Source: Marinobacter salicampi (GTDB taxonomy: Bacteria; Pseudomonadota; Gammaproteobacteria; Pseudomonadales; Oleiphilaceae). Taken from it: a stretch of DNA of 64,000 nt. Positions within the stretch are counted from its first letter, which is position 1, and each line of letters opens with the position of its first letter. Positions 28,001 to 38,679 of this stretch are shown one piece after another. The stretch covers positions 186,001-250,000 of the forward strand of contig NZ_JAAMPF010000012.1 in NCBI RefSeq assembly GCF_011074795.1, written 5' to 3'. The notes beneath the pieces were generated by a model that did not search any database, was not told where the DNA came from, and saw only the letters and a program-made list of their open reading frames with translations. A program made the position numbers and the translations under genes.

Positions 28001-28163
28001 GCCGGCTCTGCTCTTAGCTCTTGCAGCATTCATGTCAAACATCGAAAAGCCGCTGGCCATCCAAATCGTACACGCCTCTCCAGGGTCCGCCTGGCCACCT
28101 GTTGCCCTAGAGGCCCCGGCGTATGTCACCAGAGCAATCGTGTTATTGCTTGGAATTAATATA

Positions 28164-28183
28164 TAATGAATTTAAGTTCATTA
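28164..28183. promoter_or_regulatory. Inverted repeat overlapping a TATAAT box
   Basis: Seven-base arms TAATGAA (28164-28170) and TTCATTA (28177-28183) overlap the -10-like TATAAT at 28162-28167, an arrangement typical of a repressor operator. No good -35 box is seen at the standard spacing. Confidence 0.4.
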
Positions 28184-28201
28184 ATTAGATGGATGGAAAC
28201 C

Positions 28202-28369
28202 ATGAACCGTTTTGCATTCGCCATGGTGTTCTGTTTGACCGGTCTGTCATCGGTTAGCTGGGTGGGGGCACTTTATCCTGAGCCGACCTCGTATGTTGCC
28301 TACCTGGTGCCCGAAGACGACTCAAGTGCTGATAATCGCTGTATCCTCGGGCGCACCCTCGGCTGTTAG
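28202..28369 (+). CDS. Possible small secreted peptide (55 residues)
   Basis: The frame encodes MNRFAFAMVFCLTGLSSVSW followed by a polar tail ending in Cys. The N-terminus resembles a signal peptide with a cleavage-like region near VGA. It lies just downstream of the TATAAT/inverted repeat at 28162. The ribosome site is poor (ATGGA at seven bases), and no family is recognised, so this may be non-coding. Confidence 0.3.
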   Translation: MNRFAFAMVFCLTGLSSVSWVGALYPEPTSYVAYLVPEDDSSADNRCILGRTLGC

Positions 28370-28403
28370 CGGCTTTTTGCTTGCCTGCCTCCCGCCAGTG
28401 GCC

Positions 28404-28775
28404 TCAGGGGCTCTTGCCCTCATTCAGCGCAAGAGCGCCCTTGACGATGCGGTAGATAATCCAGATCGCGATGGCCAGAAGAATAAACCATCCGATAATG
28501 ATCATAGTGGTTACGACACCGATAACCGTCCACAGCAAGCCGATCCAGAAGGTCCGGATCTGCCAGCGGAAATGGGGCTCGATCCAGGTTCCCCGCACAT
28601 CGTCCAGCTTGACGTAATTGATAATGACGCCGGCAAGACCGGTTATCCCGCCGAGAAAGAACGACAGTGCCTGCAGCACATAGACTGCCACCGCCAGATT
28701 ACGGCCGGGCTCGCCACGCCGGACAATCGGATCATCTGCGCCACCGCTGGTAAAATCAGCATCTCGATCAGTCAT
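28404..28775 (-). CDS. DUF4870-like small membrane protein
   Basis: 123 residues with three membrane helices (about 28-53, 73-96, 97-115), and the pattern VLQALSFFLGGITGLAGVIINY then WQIRTFWIGLLW typical of DUF4870-like proteins. Function unknown. It is a single gene, ending near the possible small peptide gene that faces it. Confidence 0.75.
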   Translation of the reverse strand: MTDRDADFTSGGADDPIVRRGEPGRNLAVAVYVLQALSFFLGGITGLAGVIINYVKLDDVRGTWIEPHFRWQIRTFWIGLLWTVIGVVTTMIIIGWFILLAIAIWIIYRIVKGALALNEGKSP

Positions 28776-28820
28776 TCCTCAACCTCATAAACGTTTGCCG
28801 GTATTATAAAACGGACCGGT

Positions 28821-29456
28821 TCAGGACACCGATCCTTCGGGCATTACAATACCGTTTAACATCAGGTGGAGCCCGATCGCAAGCATGATCAGGGCAATGG
28901 AACCGTCGATCACCCGCCAGGCAGCAGGGCGATTGAGCACCGGCGCCAGGGCGGCCCCTCCCCATGCCAGCAGGGTAAACCAGATCACTGAGGCGCTGGT
29001 GGCACCGGCCAGGAAAACCATCGGCTCCGGCTGCTGGGCACCGACTGCCGGAATCAGCAGGAGGGTATCCAGATACACTTGGGGGTTGAGCAGTGTTACC
29101 GCCAGGGTGGTAAGAAGCACCGCCTTGAGACTGCGCCTGGACACAGCGTCCGCCTGAAGCACCGATCGACCCCGCAGGGCACGGCCCATGGCCAGGAAGG
29201 ACAGCCAGAGCAGAAAGGCCACGCCACTCCACCGCAGTACATCAAGTGCTGACGGAAACGCCACTAGCGCAGCTGTCACCCCAAGCATCCCGAGTGTAAA
29301 GAGCAACGCATCCGCACTCATGCACATGGCTGCGGACCACCAGTGATGCTCACGCCGGAACGCCTGCCCGAGAATATAGGCATTCTGTGCACCGATCGCG
29401 ACGATAATCCCACCGCACACCATCAGGCCGGTAAGGTAGCTTTGTAACATGGGCAT
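28821..29456 (-). CDS. argO: LysE/ArgO-family basic amino-acid exporter
   Basis: 211 residues from the ATG at 29456 (29450 also possible), with six membrane helices and the family signatures GAQNAYILGQ and NPQVYLDTLL. LysE/ArgO proteins export arginine or lysine and relieve toxic overload. It is divergent from an ArgP/LysG-type regulator, the classic arrangement, which supports the substrate assignment. Confidence 0.88.
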   Translation of the reverse strand: MPMLQSYLTGLMVCGGIIVAIGAQNAYILGQAFRREHHWWSAAMCMSADALLFTLGMLGVTAALVAFPSALDVLRWSGVAFLLWLSFLAMGRALRGRSVLQADAVSRRSLKAVLLTTLAVTLLNPQVYLDTLLLIPAVGAQQPEPMVFLAGATSASVIWFTLLAWGGAALAPVLNRPAAWRVIDGSIALIMLAIGLHLMLNGIVMPEGSVS

Positions 29457-29533
29457 TTTCCAGTGGAACGAATAGTTGAGGCCCAAGAATACCTGCGATC
29501 AGCTATACTTAAAATTCATACTCCTAATACTCT

Positions 29534-29548
29534 ATAAGTTAAACTTAT
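29534..29548. promoter_or_regulatory. LysR-type palindrome overlapping the argP start codon
   Basis: ATAAGTT-A-AACTTAT is a perfect seven-base inverted repeat with a T-N11-A core (T29535, A29547), the LysR-type consensus. It overlaps the argP ATG at 29547-29549 and lies about 80 bases from the argO start. Binding here would block argP translation or transcription (autorepression) and could act on the divergent argO promoter. Confidence 0.55.
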
Positions 29549-30434
29549 GCTGGACTACAAACTCCTCGACGCTTTGATGGCGGTGGTTGAGACCGGCGGT
29601 TTCGAGCGTGCCGGGCTGGTGCTGGGGCTATCCCAATCAGCTGTTTCCCAGCGTATCAAGCTCCTGGAGACTCGCCTGGGCCAGCCGGTACTCAGCCGCC
29701 ACCCTACCCTGCGGGCAACCCCAGCGGGCCAGCAACTGCTGAACCATATCCAGCAGGTGCAATTGCTGGAACGGGACCTGCACAAGCAGATCCCTTCTCT
29801 GACCAGCCGCACCACCCGCCTGCGCATCGCCTTGAACGCAGATAGCCTTGCGACCTGGTGGGCAGAGGCGATCGGCGCCTTCTGTCAGCGCGAAGGGCTT
29901 TTACTCGATATGGTTATAGAAGATCAGGATGTAGGCTTGCGTAGAATGCGGGAAGGGGATGTGGCTGCCTGCCTGTGCAGCGCTGAGCAACCGGTCGCCG
30001 GGGCCCGGTCAGTGGCGTTGGGCCAAATGCGCTATCGGGCGTTGGCCCGGCAGAGCTATGTCGACCGGTATTTTTCGGCGGGGCCTTCCCCCGCCGCCTT
30101 CGAGGCCGCACCGGCCATCGTGTTCGGCCCCAATGATCAACTCCACCACAGGTTCCTTGGCCAATGGAATTACCATGGGTATTTTCCCTATCACCTGTGC
30201 CCCTCTTCCGAGGGTTTCGTGCGTCTGGCGCTGGCCGGTCTGGGCTACGGCATGATCCCGGACCTGCAGGCCAGGCTGGCCGACCCTGACGCACAGCTCG
30301 TCGACCTGGCGCCGGGTCGGGGAGTCACCGTCAACCTTTACTGGCACTACTGGCGTCACGGCGGCGGGTTTATGGAGAGACTTACCTCAGTTCTGATGCA
30401 GGCTGGGGCCGATCACCTGCAACCTGGCCTTTGA
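29547..30434 (+). CDS. argP: ArgP/LysG-family LysR-type regulator
   Basis: 295 residues. N-terminal winged helix with the recognition region AGLVLGLSQSAVSQRIKLLE, then a LysR effector domain (IALNADSLATWWAEA, typical of ArgP). ArgP senses arginine/lysine and activates argO. It is divergent from the exporter gene. A palindrome overlaps its start codon. Confidence 0.9.
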   Translation: MLDYKLLDALMAVVETGGFERAGLVLGLSQSAVSQRIKLLETRLGQPVLSRHPTLRATPAGQQLLNHIQQVQLLERDLHKQIPSLTSRTTRLRIALNADSLATWWAEAIGAFCQREGLLLDMVIEDQDVGLRRMREGDVAACLCSAEQPVAGARSVALGQMRYRALARQSYVDRYFSAGPSPAAFEAAPAIVFGPNDQLHHRFLGQWNYHGYFPYHLCPSSEGFVRLALAGLGYGMIPDLQARLADPDAQLVDLAPGRGVTVNLYWHYWRHGGGFMERLTSVLMQAGADHLQPGL

Positions 30435-30466
30435 CCGTGCCGCAGGCCCTGCCCCAAAGCTTGACA

Positions 30467-32119
30467 TCAGGATTGTTCAGTCTGCTCCTTGGGTCGGTAA
30501 CCCAGACGGAACCCGCCCCAGTGACGACCTTTGACAAAGACAGGTACGGACAGATCATGCATGATTTCGCCGGTGTCACGGCGGTAGGTCTGCAATAGCA
30601 TGTTCTGGGTATGGCTGCCGCAACGCGCGCCGGTGCGGTCATTGAACAGCCGCTTGCTCCGACTTTTCACCAAGTCGACAGCCGGATCGCCGCACGGCTT
30701 GTGGGCAAAGTCCCGGTTATGGGTCGGTACATAGCCGTCCGGAGCAGTGAGAATGGCGTAAACCATCGCGTTATGGGCTGTCCTGACTGGCTCCTGGATC
30801 GCAGGTAGCTTTTCATCAGTGAAGTGATCAAAGCCGCTGCTGTATTTCTGCGGGTTGGTATTCGGGATGGGCGTCCGGGACTTGTCAAACAGCTTGGCAT
30901 CGGCCAGCTTCCCGCCGGCCAGGGCCTGCTCAAACATTTCGCCAATCCGGTCTGCTCCTGCCCGGGCCTGATGATAGAAAAACTGGTGGTAGCTGGCGTC
31001 GCTATTGAGTGCGAAAACGGCGTTGGTGTTCTCCGCCAGTTCCATCAGCATGGCCGCCTGGCTGGCCAGGGATTTGACGCTGGCATCGCTTTCGGACATC
31101 TCATCCCGCAGCACTTCAATGGCCTGGAACATCTGCTGCAGACTTGCTTCGTTGTGCTGGCCGCCCTCGGCAATAGTCGCCACCTGGCGTTCGACCTGGT
31201 CGGACTGGTGCTGGATTTCTCCCAGGCGATCCCCTACCCCTTCGACCGACTGCAAACCGCTGTCGACGCTTTCAGCCAGTTTCTGGATACGGGAAACGAT
31301 AACCCCGGTATCCACCCGTATGGCGTCCAGGGTCTCGGCAACCTCACCTGTAGCCTGGGCCGTTCGGCCTGCCAATTGGCGAACTTCGTCAGCGACCACG
31401 GCAAAGCCCCGGCCCTGCTCTCCGGCCCGGGCAGCTTCAATGGCTGCATTGAGCGCCAACAGATTGGTCTGCTCAGCGATACCCTGAATGACGCTGGTCA
31501 CACCCTGGATCTTCTCGGATTTGCCGTTGAGTTCCTTGATCAGCCCGAGGGTCTCTTCTGATTGCTGGTGCACCAGGCGGATATTCTCGATGGCGTTGGT
31601 GAGCGCCGATTTGCCGTCCTGACTCAGGCTGCTTGCCTGTCGGGCCGTGGCCGATGCGCCTGCTGCCTGTTCCGATGACTGACGGACAGTATCCGTAATC
31701 TGGCCGGCGTAATCCGCCATCTGTGCGGTTTCGCCCACTTGGCGGTCAAGACGGGCCTTGAGCTGATCTGCGGCGTAGGAGACTTCAGCGGCAGAAATGG
31801 CATTGGAGTCCGCCCCGGATGACAGAGATGCCACGAGATTGCGCCCCGTATCAGCGTCTGCAATCAGGCCTGGTATACGATCACAAAGGAGGTTGCCCTT
31901 CTGTGTTTCACCGGCCTCCAGCGCCTTCAATGCGCGGTCGACCGGCTCCAGGGCCCTTACAATCAAGTACCCTGCGGCGTAGGCCATGCCCAGAATCAGG
32001 CCAATAAGAACCGACACCGGGTCAAGCCCTAGAAATGGCGCCACGACAACCCCCAAAACCGCAACTGACACACCAAGGATGCTCCCCCATACAGCAACCG
32101 CAGGACCTATTAACCCCAT
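30467..32119 (-). CDS. Methyl-accepting chemotaxis protein with C-terminal sensor-like domain
   Basis: 550 residues. Two membrane helices lie at the extreme N-terminus (about 5-57) with almost no periplasmic loop. The signalling hairpin tip is canonical ([39 protein letters not shown] region, about 213-253). After it, about 150 residues (from near 395) form a soluble domain with [33 protein letters not shown] and [11 protein letters not shown], resembling a PAS/Cache-type sensor placed behind the signalling unit. It therefore probably senses a cytoplasmic cue. GGAGG precedes the ATG. No other che genes are nearby. Confidence 0.9.
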   Translation of the reverse strand: MGLIGPAVAVWGSILGVSVAVLGVVVAPFLGLDPVSVLIGLILGMAYAAGYLIVRALEPVDRALKALEAGETQKGNLLCDRIPGLIADADTGRNLVASLSSGADSNAISAAEVSYAADQLKARLDRQVGETAQMADYAGQITDTVRQSSEQAAGASATARQASSLSQDGKSALTNAIENIRLVHQQSEETLGLIKELNGKSEKIQGVTSVIQGIAEQTNLLALNAAIEAARAGEQGRGFAVVADEVRQLAGRTAQATGEVAETLDAIRVDTGVIVSRIQKLAESVDSGLQSVEGVGDRLGEIQHQSDQVERQVATIAEGGQHNEASLQQMFQAIEVLRDEMSESDASVKSLASQAAMLMELAENTNAVFALNSDASYHQFFYHQARAGADRIGEMFEQALAGGKLADAKLFDKSRTPIPNTNPQKYSSGFDHFTDEKLPAIQEPVRTAHNAMVYAILTAPDGYVPTHNRDFAHKPCGDPAVDLVKSRSKRLFNDRTGARCGSHTQNMLLQTYRRDTGEIMHDLSVPVFVKGRHWGGFRLGYRPKEQTEQS

Positions 32120-32440
32120 GCCAACCTCCAGAACCCCAGAAAGATAACCGCCAACAAAGCCGGCAATCTTCTGCCACCGGTCTTCGATTACAGCATCCTA
32201 TGCAACTTTGGCGCCTGTATAACTTCTACTTTAGGCTATTCATTGCATTTGCGATGCATCATTAATGTAAAACTTTGCACAGAAGCCCCTCCATCCGAAC
32301 TTTTAAGCAACTGTCATCTTCCCGTCGGGAAACTGTCATGTAAGGCCTTCAATCTCCCACCACAGCCATCCACGATAAAGATGGCGCCAACGTCTGCCCC
32401 ACGGCCGGCATTTTTCAGGTGAGAGAACAAGGAGTAAGAC
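32120..32440. other. Divergent promoter region between the chemoreceptor and phoX genes
   Basis: 321 bases, AT-rich in the middle (32215-32280). The only strong signal is the Pho box at 32311-32339. No open frame with a ribosome site was seen. Confidence 0.6.
32311..32339 (+). promoter_or_regulatory. Pho box (PhoB binding repeats) upstream of phoX
   Basis: CTGTCAT occurs perfectly at 32311-32317 and 32333-32339, with a degenerate middle copy CCGTCGG at 32322-32328. All three start 11 bases apart, as PhoB half-sites do. TTCAAT at 32348-32353 is a usable -10 at the distance expected when a Pho box replaces the -35, and the phoX start lies 101 bases downstream. This predicts induction by phosphate starvation. 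Confidence 0.82.
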
Positions 32441-34600
32441 ATGGGCCACCATCCCGTTGAGGACAGTAACACCAGCAGCAACCGTACCTTTGACTCCGTG
32501 GTTTCCGCACGGCTTTCACGCCGCCAACTGCTCAAGGGCTCAGCCTCTGCTGCAACCATCGGTGTGATAGGGGCACTGGGGTTGTCAGCCTGTGGCAGCT
32601 CGTCCTCTGATTCAACCCCAGCCCAGCCAGGCAGCGGCCAACCGACGACCGGCACGCCCCGGAGCCTTGGGTTCGAGGCGGTGCCCACCTCTCTTGAAGA
32701 CCGCGTCCGGGTGCCGGCCGGCTACCGTGCCGAGGTTCTGTTTGCCAAAGGTGATCCAATCGAGGATGGCATCAGCGAGTATCTCAACAACGGTACCGAC
32801 GTAGATTTCGACCGACGCTCAGGTGATGAACATGATGGCATGTGGTTCTTCGGCATTAGCGACACTGGTCAGTACGACCCGAACCGGTCCGATCGGGGCA
32901 TTCTGTGCATCAACCATGAAAACCTCGAGGACAACACCCTTCACGAAACAGGTGTCATCAGCGCCGCCGACAATAGCGGCAGCCGTCCGAAAGTCCAGGT
33001 CGACCGTGAGATGAACGGCCATGGCGTCTCCTGCATTGAGGTACGCCGAAATAATGGTGAGTGGCAGGTGGTGCGCAGCTCTCCCTATAACCGTCGCGTC
33101 ACCATCTTCACCGAGATGGATGTCAAAGGCCCGGCCGCGGGTTCCGACCTGCTTCGCAGCAAGAGCTCTCCCCAGGGCACCAAGCGCTGGGGCACCATGA
33201 ACAACTGTGCCAGTGGCTATACCCCCTGGGGCACCTACATTGCTGCCGAGGAAAACTGGTACGCCTATTTCACCAAGGGCGACGATGCTGCCAGTCGCAG
33301 CGCGGACGAAAACACCCTGGTAAAGCGTTACGGCGTCGGATCGGCCTGGGCCTATCGCGAGTGGGATACCATCGACTCTGGCAGCGACGTCTATGCCCGC
33401 TTCGACGCTACCGCGGCCGGCACAGACCCCCTGAGCGACTTCCGGAACGAACCCAACCTGCATGGCTATGTGACAGAAATCGACCCCTTCCGTCCGGCCC
33501 AGCGGCCCCGGGTCCGTACCGCGTTCGGACGCTTCTCGCACGAAGGCGCCTGGGCAGCCCCCGCCGAAGCCGGCAAGCCTCTGGTGTTCTACATGGGCGA
33601 CGACTCCCGGGGCGAGTACGTCTATAAATACGTTTCCAACGCCAACTGGGACCCGGCTGAGGCCTCCGGTGGACTGACCACCGGCGACAAGTACCTGGAC
33701 GACGGCAAACTCTACGTAGCTATCTTTAACGATGACGGTACTGGCGAGTGGAAAGAGTTGAGCTATGGCATTAACGGTCTGGACGAGAGCAACCCGCTGT
33801 TTACCTTCCGCAATCAGGGCGATGTCATGATCGCAGCCAGGCTTGCGGCAGACCATGTGGGCGCCACAAAAATGGATCGTCCGGAGTGGGCAGCAGTCCA
33901 CCCTACCACTCGAGAGGTTTACCTGACCCTCACCAATGGCAACCAGTCCAACCGTCCTGCCGACGAGACCGACGCCGCCAACCCTCGAGCGATTAACGCC
34001 AACGGCCACATCATTCGCTGGAAAGAAATTGACAACAACAGCGCCGCAACCAGCTTCACTTGGGATATTTTCCTGTTTGGATCAGCCGCCGACCGTGACG
34101 ATGACTACAACGTCTCCGGTCTGACCGCTGACAACGAGTTTTCCAGTCCGGATGGCCTGTTCATCGATCACCGGGGGCTGATCTGGATTCAGACCGACGA
34201 TGGCGCTCTCAGGGACACCACCAACAACCAGATGCTTGTGGCCATTCCCGGCAGTGTGGGCGACGGCAGCCGGAAAACCATCACCACCAGCGGCGCAGAC
34301 GGTACCGCCAGCGTCGACTCATTGGTCGGCCAGGACGCCGGGAGCATTCAGCTCAAACGCTTCTTTGTAGGCCCCAGTGGCTGCGAAATCACAGGCATCT
34401 ACCTCACGCCTGATGCCCGGACGCTGTTTGTTAACGTCCAACATCCTGGTGAAGGTGGCACCCGAGAACTGTTCAATATGGACAGGAGCGTATGGCCAGC
34501 ATCGTCCAGGGACGCGACCGCATTCGGCGAGGGCGGCAACCGGCCCAGGTCGGCAACCGTGGTCATCTATCGGGAAGATGGCGGCGAAATAGCCGTCTGA
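32441..34600 (+). CDS. phoX: PhoX-family alkaline phosphatase (Tat-exported)
   Basis: 719 residues. A twin-arginine signal SRRQLLKG at 26-33, then a hydrophobic stretch and a lipobox-like LSAC with Cys51, so it may be a Tat lipoprotein. The rest matches the DUF839/PhoX family of Ca2+-Fe3+ phosphomonoesterases, with segments such as NCASGYTPWGTYIAAEENW and FSSPDGLFIDHRGLIWIQTD. AAGGAG precedes the ATG at 32441. The Pho box upstream supports a role in phosphate scavenging. It is a single-gene unit ended by a hairpin. Confidence 0.92.
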   Translation: MGHHPVEDSNTSSNRTFDSVVSARLSRRQLLKGSASAATIGVIGALGLSACGSSSSDSTPAQPGSGQPTTGTPRSLGFEAVPTSLEDRVRVPAGYRAEVLFAKGDPIEDGISEYLNNGTDVDFDRRSGDEHDGMWFFGISDTGQYDPNRSDRGILCINHENLEDNTLHETGVISAADNSGSRPKVQVDREMNGHGVSCIEVRRNNGEWQVVRSSPYNRRVTIFTEMDVKGPAAGSDLLRSKSSPQGTKRWGTMNNCASGYTPWGTYIAAEENWYAYFTKGDDAASRSADENTLVKRYGVGSAWAYREWDTIDSGSDVYARFDATAAGTDPLSDFRNEPNLHGYVTEIDPFRPAQRPRVRTAFGRFSHEGAWAAPAEAGKPLVFYMGDDSRGEYVYKYVSNANWDPAEASGGLTTGDKYLDDGKLYVAIFNDDGTGEWKELSYGINGLDESNPLFTFRNQGDVMIAARLAADHVGATKMDRPEWAAVHPTTREVYLTLTNGNQSNRPADETDAANPRAINANGHIIRWKEIDNNSAATSFTWDIFLFGSAADRDDDYNVSGLTADNEFSSPDGLFIDHRGLIWIQTDDGALRDTTNNQMLVAIPGSVGDGSRKTITTSGADGTASVDSLVGQDAGSIQLKRFFVGPSGCEITGIYLTPDARTLFVNVQHPGEGGTRELFNMDRSVWPASSRDATAFGEGGNRPRSATVVIYREDGGEIAV

Positions 34601-34617
34601 GATTGATAAACCGCCAG

Positions 34618-34651
34618 GCCAGTCGGGTAAAGCCTGCTCTACCCGACTGGC
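34618..34651. terminator. Strong hairpin after phoX
   Basis: A perfect twelve-base-pair stem GCCAGTCGGGTA/TACCCGACTGGC with a ten-base loop, 18 bases past the phoX stop. No T run follows, so it may stabilise the 3' end or work with Rho rather than be a full intrinsic terminator. Confidence 0.6.
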
Positions 34652-34705
34652 TCAGCTTTACAATGGAGCCAGTCCAACTTCAGACTCGCAATCAGGAATA
34701 TTTCG

Positions 34706-35191
34706 TCAGCGGTCAGGAAGCCCTTCAAGAAAGATCGTGACGATAGCGGAAATTTCGTCCTCACTCATGTGATCAAGGGCAATTTCGTTCAATGTCGGCG
34801 TGCGTCCCAGCCGCAACAGGTGATCCCCCGAATTCATCCGCAACTCAACACGCCCGGTGCGCGGCTCATTCAGTGGCTCAACCGCAGCAAACCCGTCCAT
34901 TCCAACTCGAAGCTGAAGGTCAGCGTCTGATTCAGTGGCCGTGTAACCCAGGGCCTCCATCTGTTCGACAAGTTCGTGCTCCAGTCTTCGCAGCAGCTCA
35001 TGGCGTCCGGGAGTTTGCTCTATCTCAGTAGTGAAGGAGGTTTGGGAGGCAGAAGGCGAGACGCTGGTAGAGTCCAGCTCAAGAGGGGGATCAGGACTGA
35101 GAGCGCAACCTGAGAGTGCGAGGCTCATAAAAACAGCCGCCAGGGCAAAGGGCTGGGAGCCCCTTGCCCTGGCGGCGTATCTGGAAACCAA
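34706..35191 (-). CDS. Hypothetical lipoprotein
   Basis: About 161 residues if started at the TTG at 35191, which yields a normal lipoprotein signal (ARARGSQPFALAAVF then LALSGC). An ATG at 35272 is in frame but adds 27 residues and overlaps the upstream lipoprotein gene by 26 bases; an ATG at 35128 leaves too short a signal. The mature part (ELVEQMEALGYTATESDADLQLRVGMDGF) resembles DUF4136-like lipoproteins only weakly. Function unknown; start uncertain. Confidence 0.6.
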   Translation of the reverse strand: MVSRYAARARGSQPFALAAVFMSLALSGCALSPDPPLELDSTSVSPSASQTSFTTEIEQTPGRHELLRRLEHELVEQMEALGYTATESDADLQLRVGMDGFAAVEPLNEPRTGRVELRMNSGDHLLRLGRTPTLNEIALDHMSEDEISAIVTIFLEGLPDR

Positions 35192-35246
35192 TTCTGTAAC
35201 CAGGACTCCCGGTCTGACTACAAATGCTTCAAGCCTTGGCGGCTCA

Positions 35247-35561
35247 TTAGTTTGTAGCGTCTTCTGCTGCATCTTTGGTGTCTTCCGCGCCTTCTTCTAT
35301 GGCGTCGCCAGTGTCTTCAGCGGCTTCGCCCATAGCATCACCAGCTTCGTCAGCGCTTTCCTTGGTTTGTTCCCAAGCGCCTTCCTGCTGGCCGGTCGCA
35401 TCTTCCGCACCTTCCTCTATTGAATCACCGGCGTCGTCGGCCATTTCGCCCGCGTTGTCACCCGCCTGTTCCATGTCCACGCCTTCAGAGTCATCATCAC
35501 TGCAGCCTGCCAGACCGAGGGTAAGTAACAGTGCCAGTGCGCTCAGCGTCAACTTGTTCAT
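35247..35561 (-). CDS. Small acidic lipoprotein with internal repeats
   Basis: 104 residues. Signal ends LAGC (Cys near 20), then a very acidic Ala/Gly/Glu-rich region with repeats of the type GD[SA]IEEGAED and EAGDAMGEAAEDTGDA. It is probably a flexible, periplasmic, outer-membrane-anchored protein of unknown function. AAGGA lies before the ATG at 35561. Its biased composition opens long false frames on the opposite strand. Confidence 0.8.
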   Translation of the reverse strand: MNKLTLSALALLLTLGLAGCSDDDSEGVDMEQAGDNAGEMADDAGDSIEEGAEDATGQQEGAWEQTKESADEAGDAMGEAAEDTGDAIEEGAEDTKDAAEDATN

Positions 35562-35693
35562 AGATCGTTCCTTCATGTGGTGTGTTTCAATTCTCCCACC
35601 CCAGTCTACGGACAAGAATTGTTACTCACAACACGCAGACAATTACATATATTTTATGTACGACAACAGGTTAAGCGCAGTTTGCAACCATAA

Positions 35694-37496
<1,803 letters not shown>

Positions 37497-37602
37497 GCAC
37501 TCGTCTCCAGGTCAGAGCGCTAAGACTGTCATAGCCTGGCCCTTGAGAAAACCGTCATATCTGACACAATCTTGGTGAGATCCGCCAAACTTGAGTGACT
37601 CC

Positions 37603-38577
37603 ATGGTTCGTGTTTCCGTTCTCGGCTTTCCCGGCGCCCTCGCCAGTACCATTACCGGAATGATTGATCTGTTCCAGCTCGCGGGCGTGACCTGGGCCAG
37701 AATACAGGGCGAGACGCCCAGGCAGCGTTTCAGTGTCCGGCTTCTGACCAGAGATGGAGAGCCCTGCCCCTGCCTGAATGGCATTACCATTCCCGCCCAT
37801 GGCAGCCTGCACCAGTCCGACCCCGGCGAACTGATTCTGGTGCCTACCATCGGCGGCCCGATACTCAGCACTCTGGCTACCTGTCAGGATGAAATGCGCT
37901 GGCTTGAGGAGCAGGCTCGGCAGGGCCGTGATATAGCCAGCAACTGCACCGGGGCCTTTTTGCTGGCTGAGGCGGGACTTCTGGAGAACCGTGAGGCCAC
38001 CACCCACTGGGGTTACAGTGACCTGTTCCGCACCCGCTACCCCCAGGTTCACTGCCGGCCCGAGCAACTGGTCACCGTGGACGGCGCCATAGCCTGTGCC
38101 GGCGGCGGCATGGCCTGGCTGGATCTGGGGGTCTTCCTGGTTGAGCGCTATGCTGGTGCAGGCATTGCCCGGGAGCTGGCCAAAGCTTTTGTGGTGGATG
38201 CCGGTCGTCGCAGTCAGGCGCCCTACACGGCGCTACAGACCCGCCGCTACCACCAGGATGAAACCATTCTTGAGCTTCAGAGCTGGCTCGACCGGAATCA
38301 CTGCCAAGCCGTTGATACCGCCGACCTCTGTCGTATCAGCGGCCTGAGCGCCCGCTCACTGTTACGTCGCTTCAAGGCGGCGACCGGCGATACCCCGCGG
38401 AACTATCTCCAGCTCATGCGCGTTGAAGCGGCCCGGGAGCTGCTTGAGACCACCGGCCTATCGGTGGAAGCGGTGACCCACCGGATAGGGTATGACGATG
38501 TGAGCTCTTTCACCCGGCTATTCAAGCGACACACGGGCCTGCCCCCAAGTGACTACCGTGCTCGTTTTGGGCGCTAA
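37603..38577 (+). CDS. GlxA-family transcriptional regulator (DJ-1/PfpI domain plus AraC HTH)
   Basis: 324 residues. Residues 1 to about 195 form a DJ-1/PfpI-like amidotransferase fold with the elbow Cys in ASNCTGAFLLAEAGLL; residues 230-320 carry two AraC-type helix-turn-helix motifs, ending RIGYDDVSSFTRLFKRHTGLPPSDYR. GlxA-like regulators often control carnitine, choline, arginine or acyl metabolism. It faces away from the acyl-CoA dehydrogenase gene, about 105 bases apart, so that gene is a likely target. The ATG at 37603 is preferred to a TTG four codons earlier. Confidence 0.9.
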   Translation: MVRVSVLGFPGALASTITGMIDLFQLAGVTWARIQGETPRQRFSVRLLTRDGEPCPCLNGITIPAHGSLHQSDPGELILVPTIGGPILSTLATCQDEMRWLEEQARQGRDIASNCTGAFLLAEAGLLENREATTHWGYSDLFRTRYPQVHCRPEQLVTVDGAIACAGGGMAWLDLGVFLVERYAGAGIARELAKAFVVDAGRRSQAPYTALQTRRYHQDETILELQSWLDRNHCQAVDTADLCRISGLSARSLLRRFKAATGDTPRNYLQLMRVEAARELLETTGLSVEAVTHRIGYDDVSSFTRLFKRHTGLPPSDYRARFGR

Positions 38578-38589
38578 AAAGGCATTTCG

Positions 38590-38605
38590 TGGCACGTTTT
38601 ATGCT
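38590..38605 (+). promoter_or_regulatory. Sigma-54 (-24/-12) promoter candidate
   Basis: TGGCACG-TTTT-ATGCT: GG at 38591-38592 and GC at 38603-38604 are separated by exactly ten bases, and the -24 element is a perfect TGGCACG; the -12 element differs from TTGCW at one position. Transcription would start near 38616, about 65 bases before the small gene at 38680. Confidence 0.7.
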
Positions 38606-38679
38606 CAGAATTCCTCAGACAGGAGTCTGTGACAAAAAACTGTAAAGGACCCCGACGCAGGCCCAGGTGGAGAAAAGCC

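Larger units (their letters stand above)
28001..28403. other. Region between MFS and DUF4870-like genes
   Basis: About 400 bases with no strong gene. It holds a short AT-rich stretch with a perfect TATAAT at 28162-28167 overlapped by the inverted repeat TAATGAA-N6-TTCATTA (28164-28183), and a weak small open frame at 28202-28369. Nothing else is recognised. Confidence 0.6.

Noticed and set aside
32819..34009. A 396-codon minus-strand frame antisense to phoX
   Set aside because: phoX is a certain gene on the plus strand and the antisense translation looks random.
35031..35423. A plus-strand frame over the acidic lipoprotein gene
   Set aside because: Produced by the repeat-rich, Ala/Glu-biased codons of the minus-strand lipoprotein.
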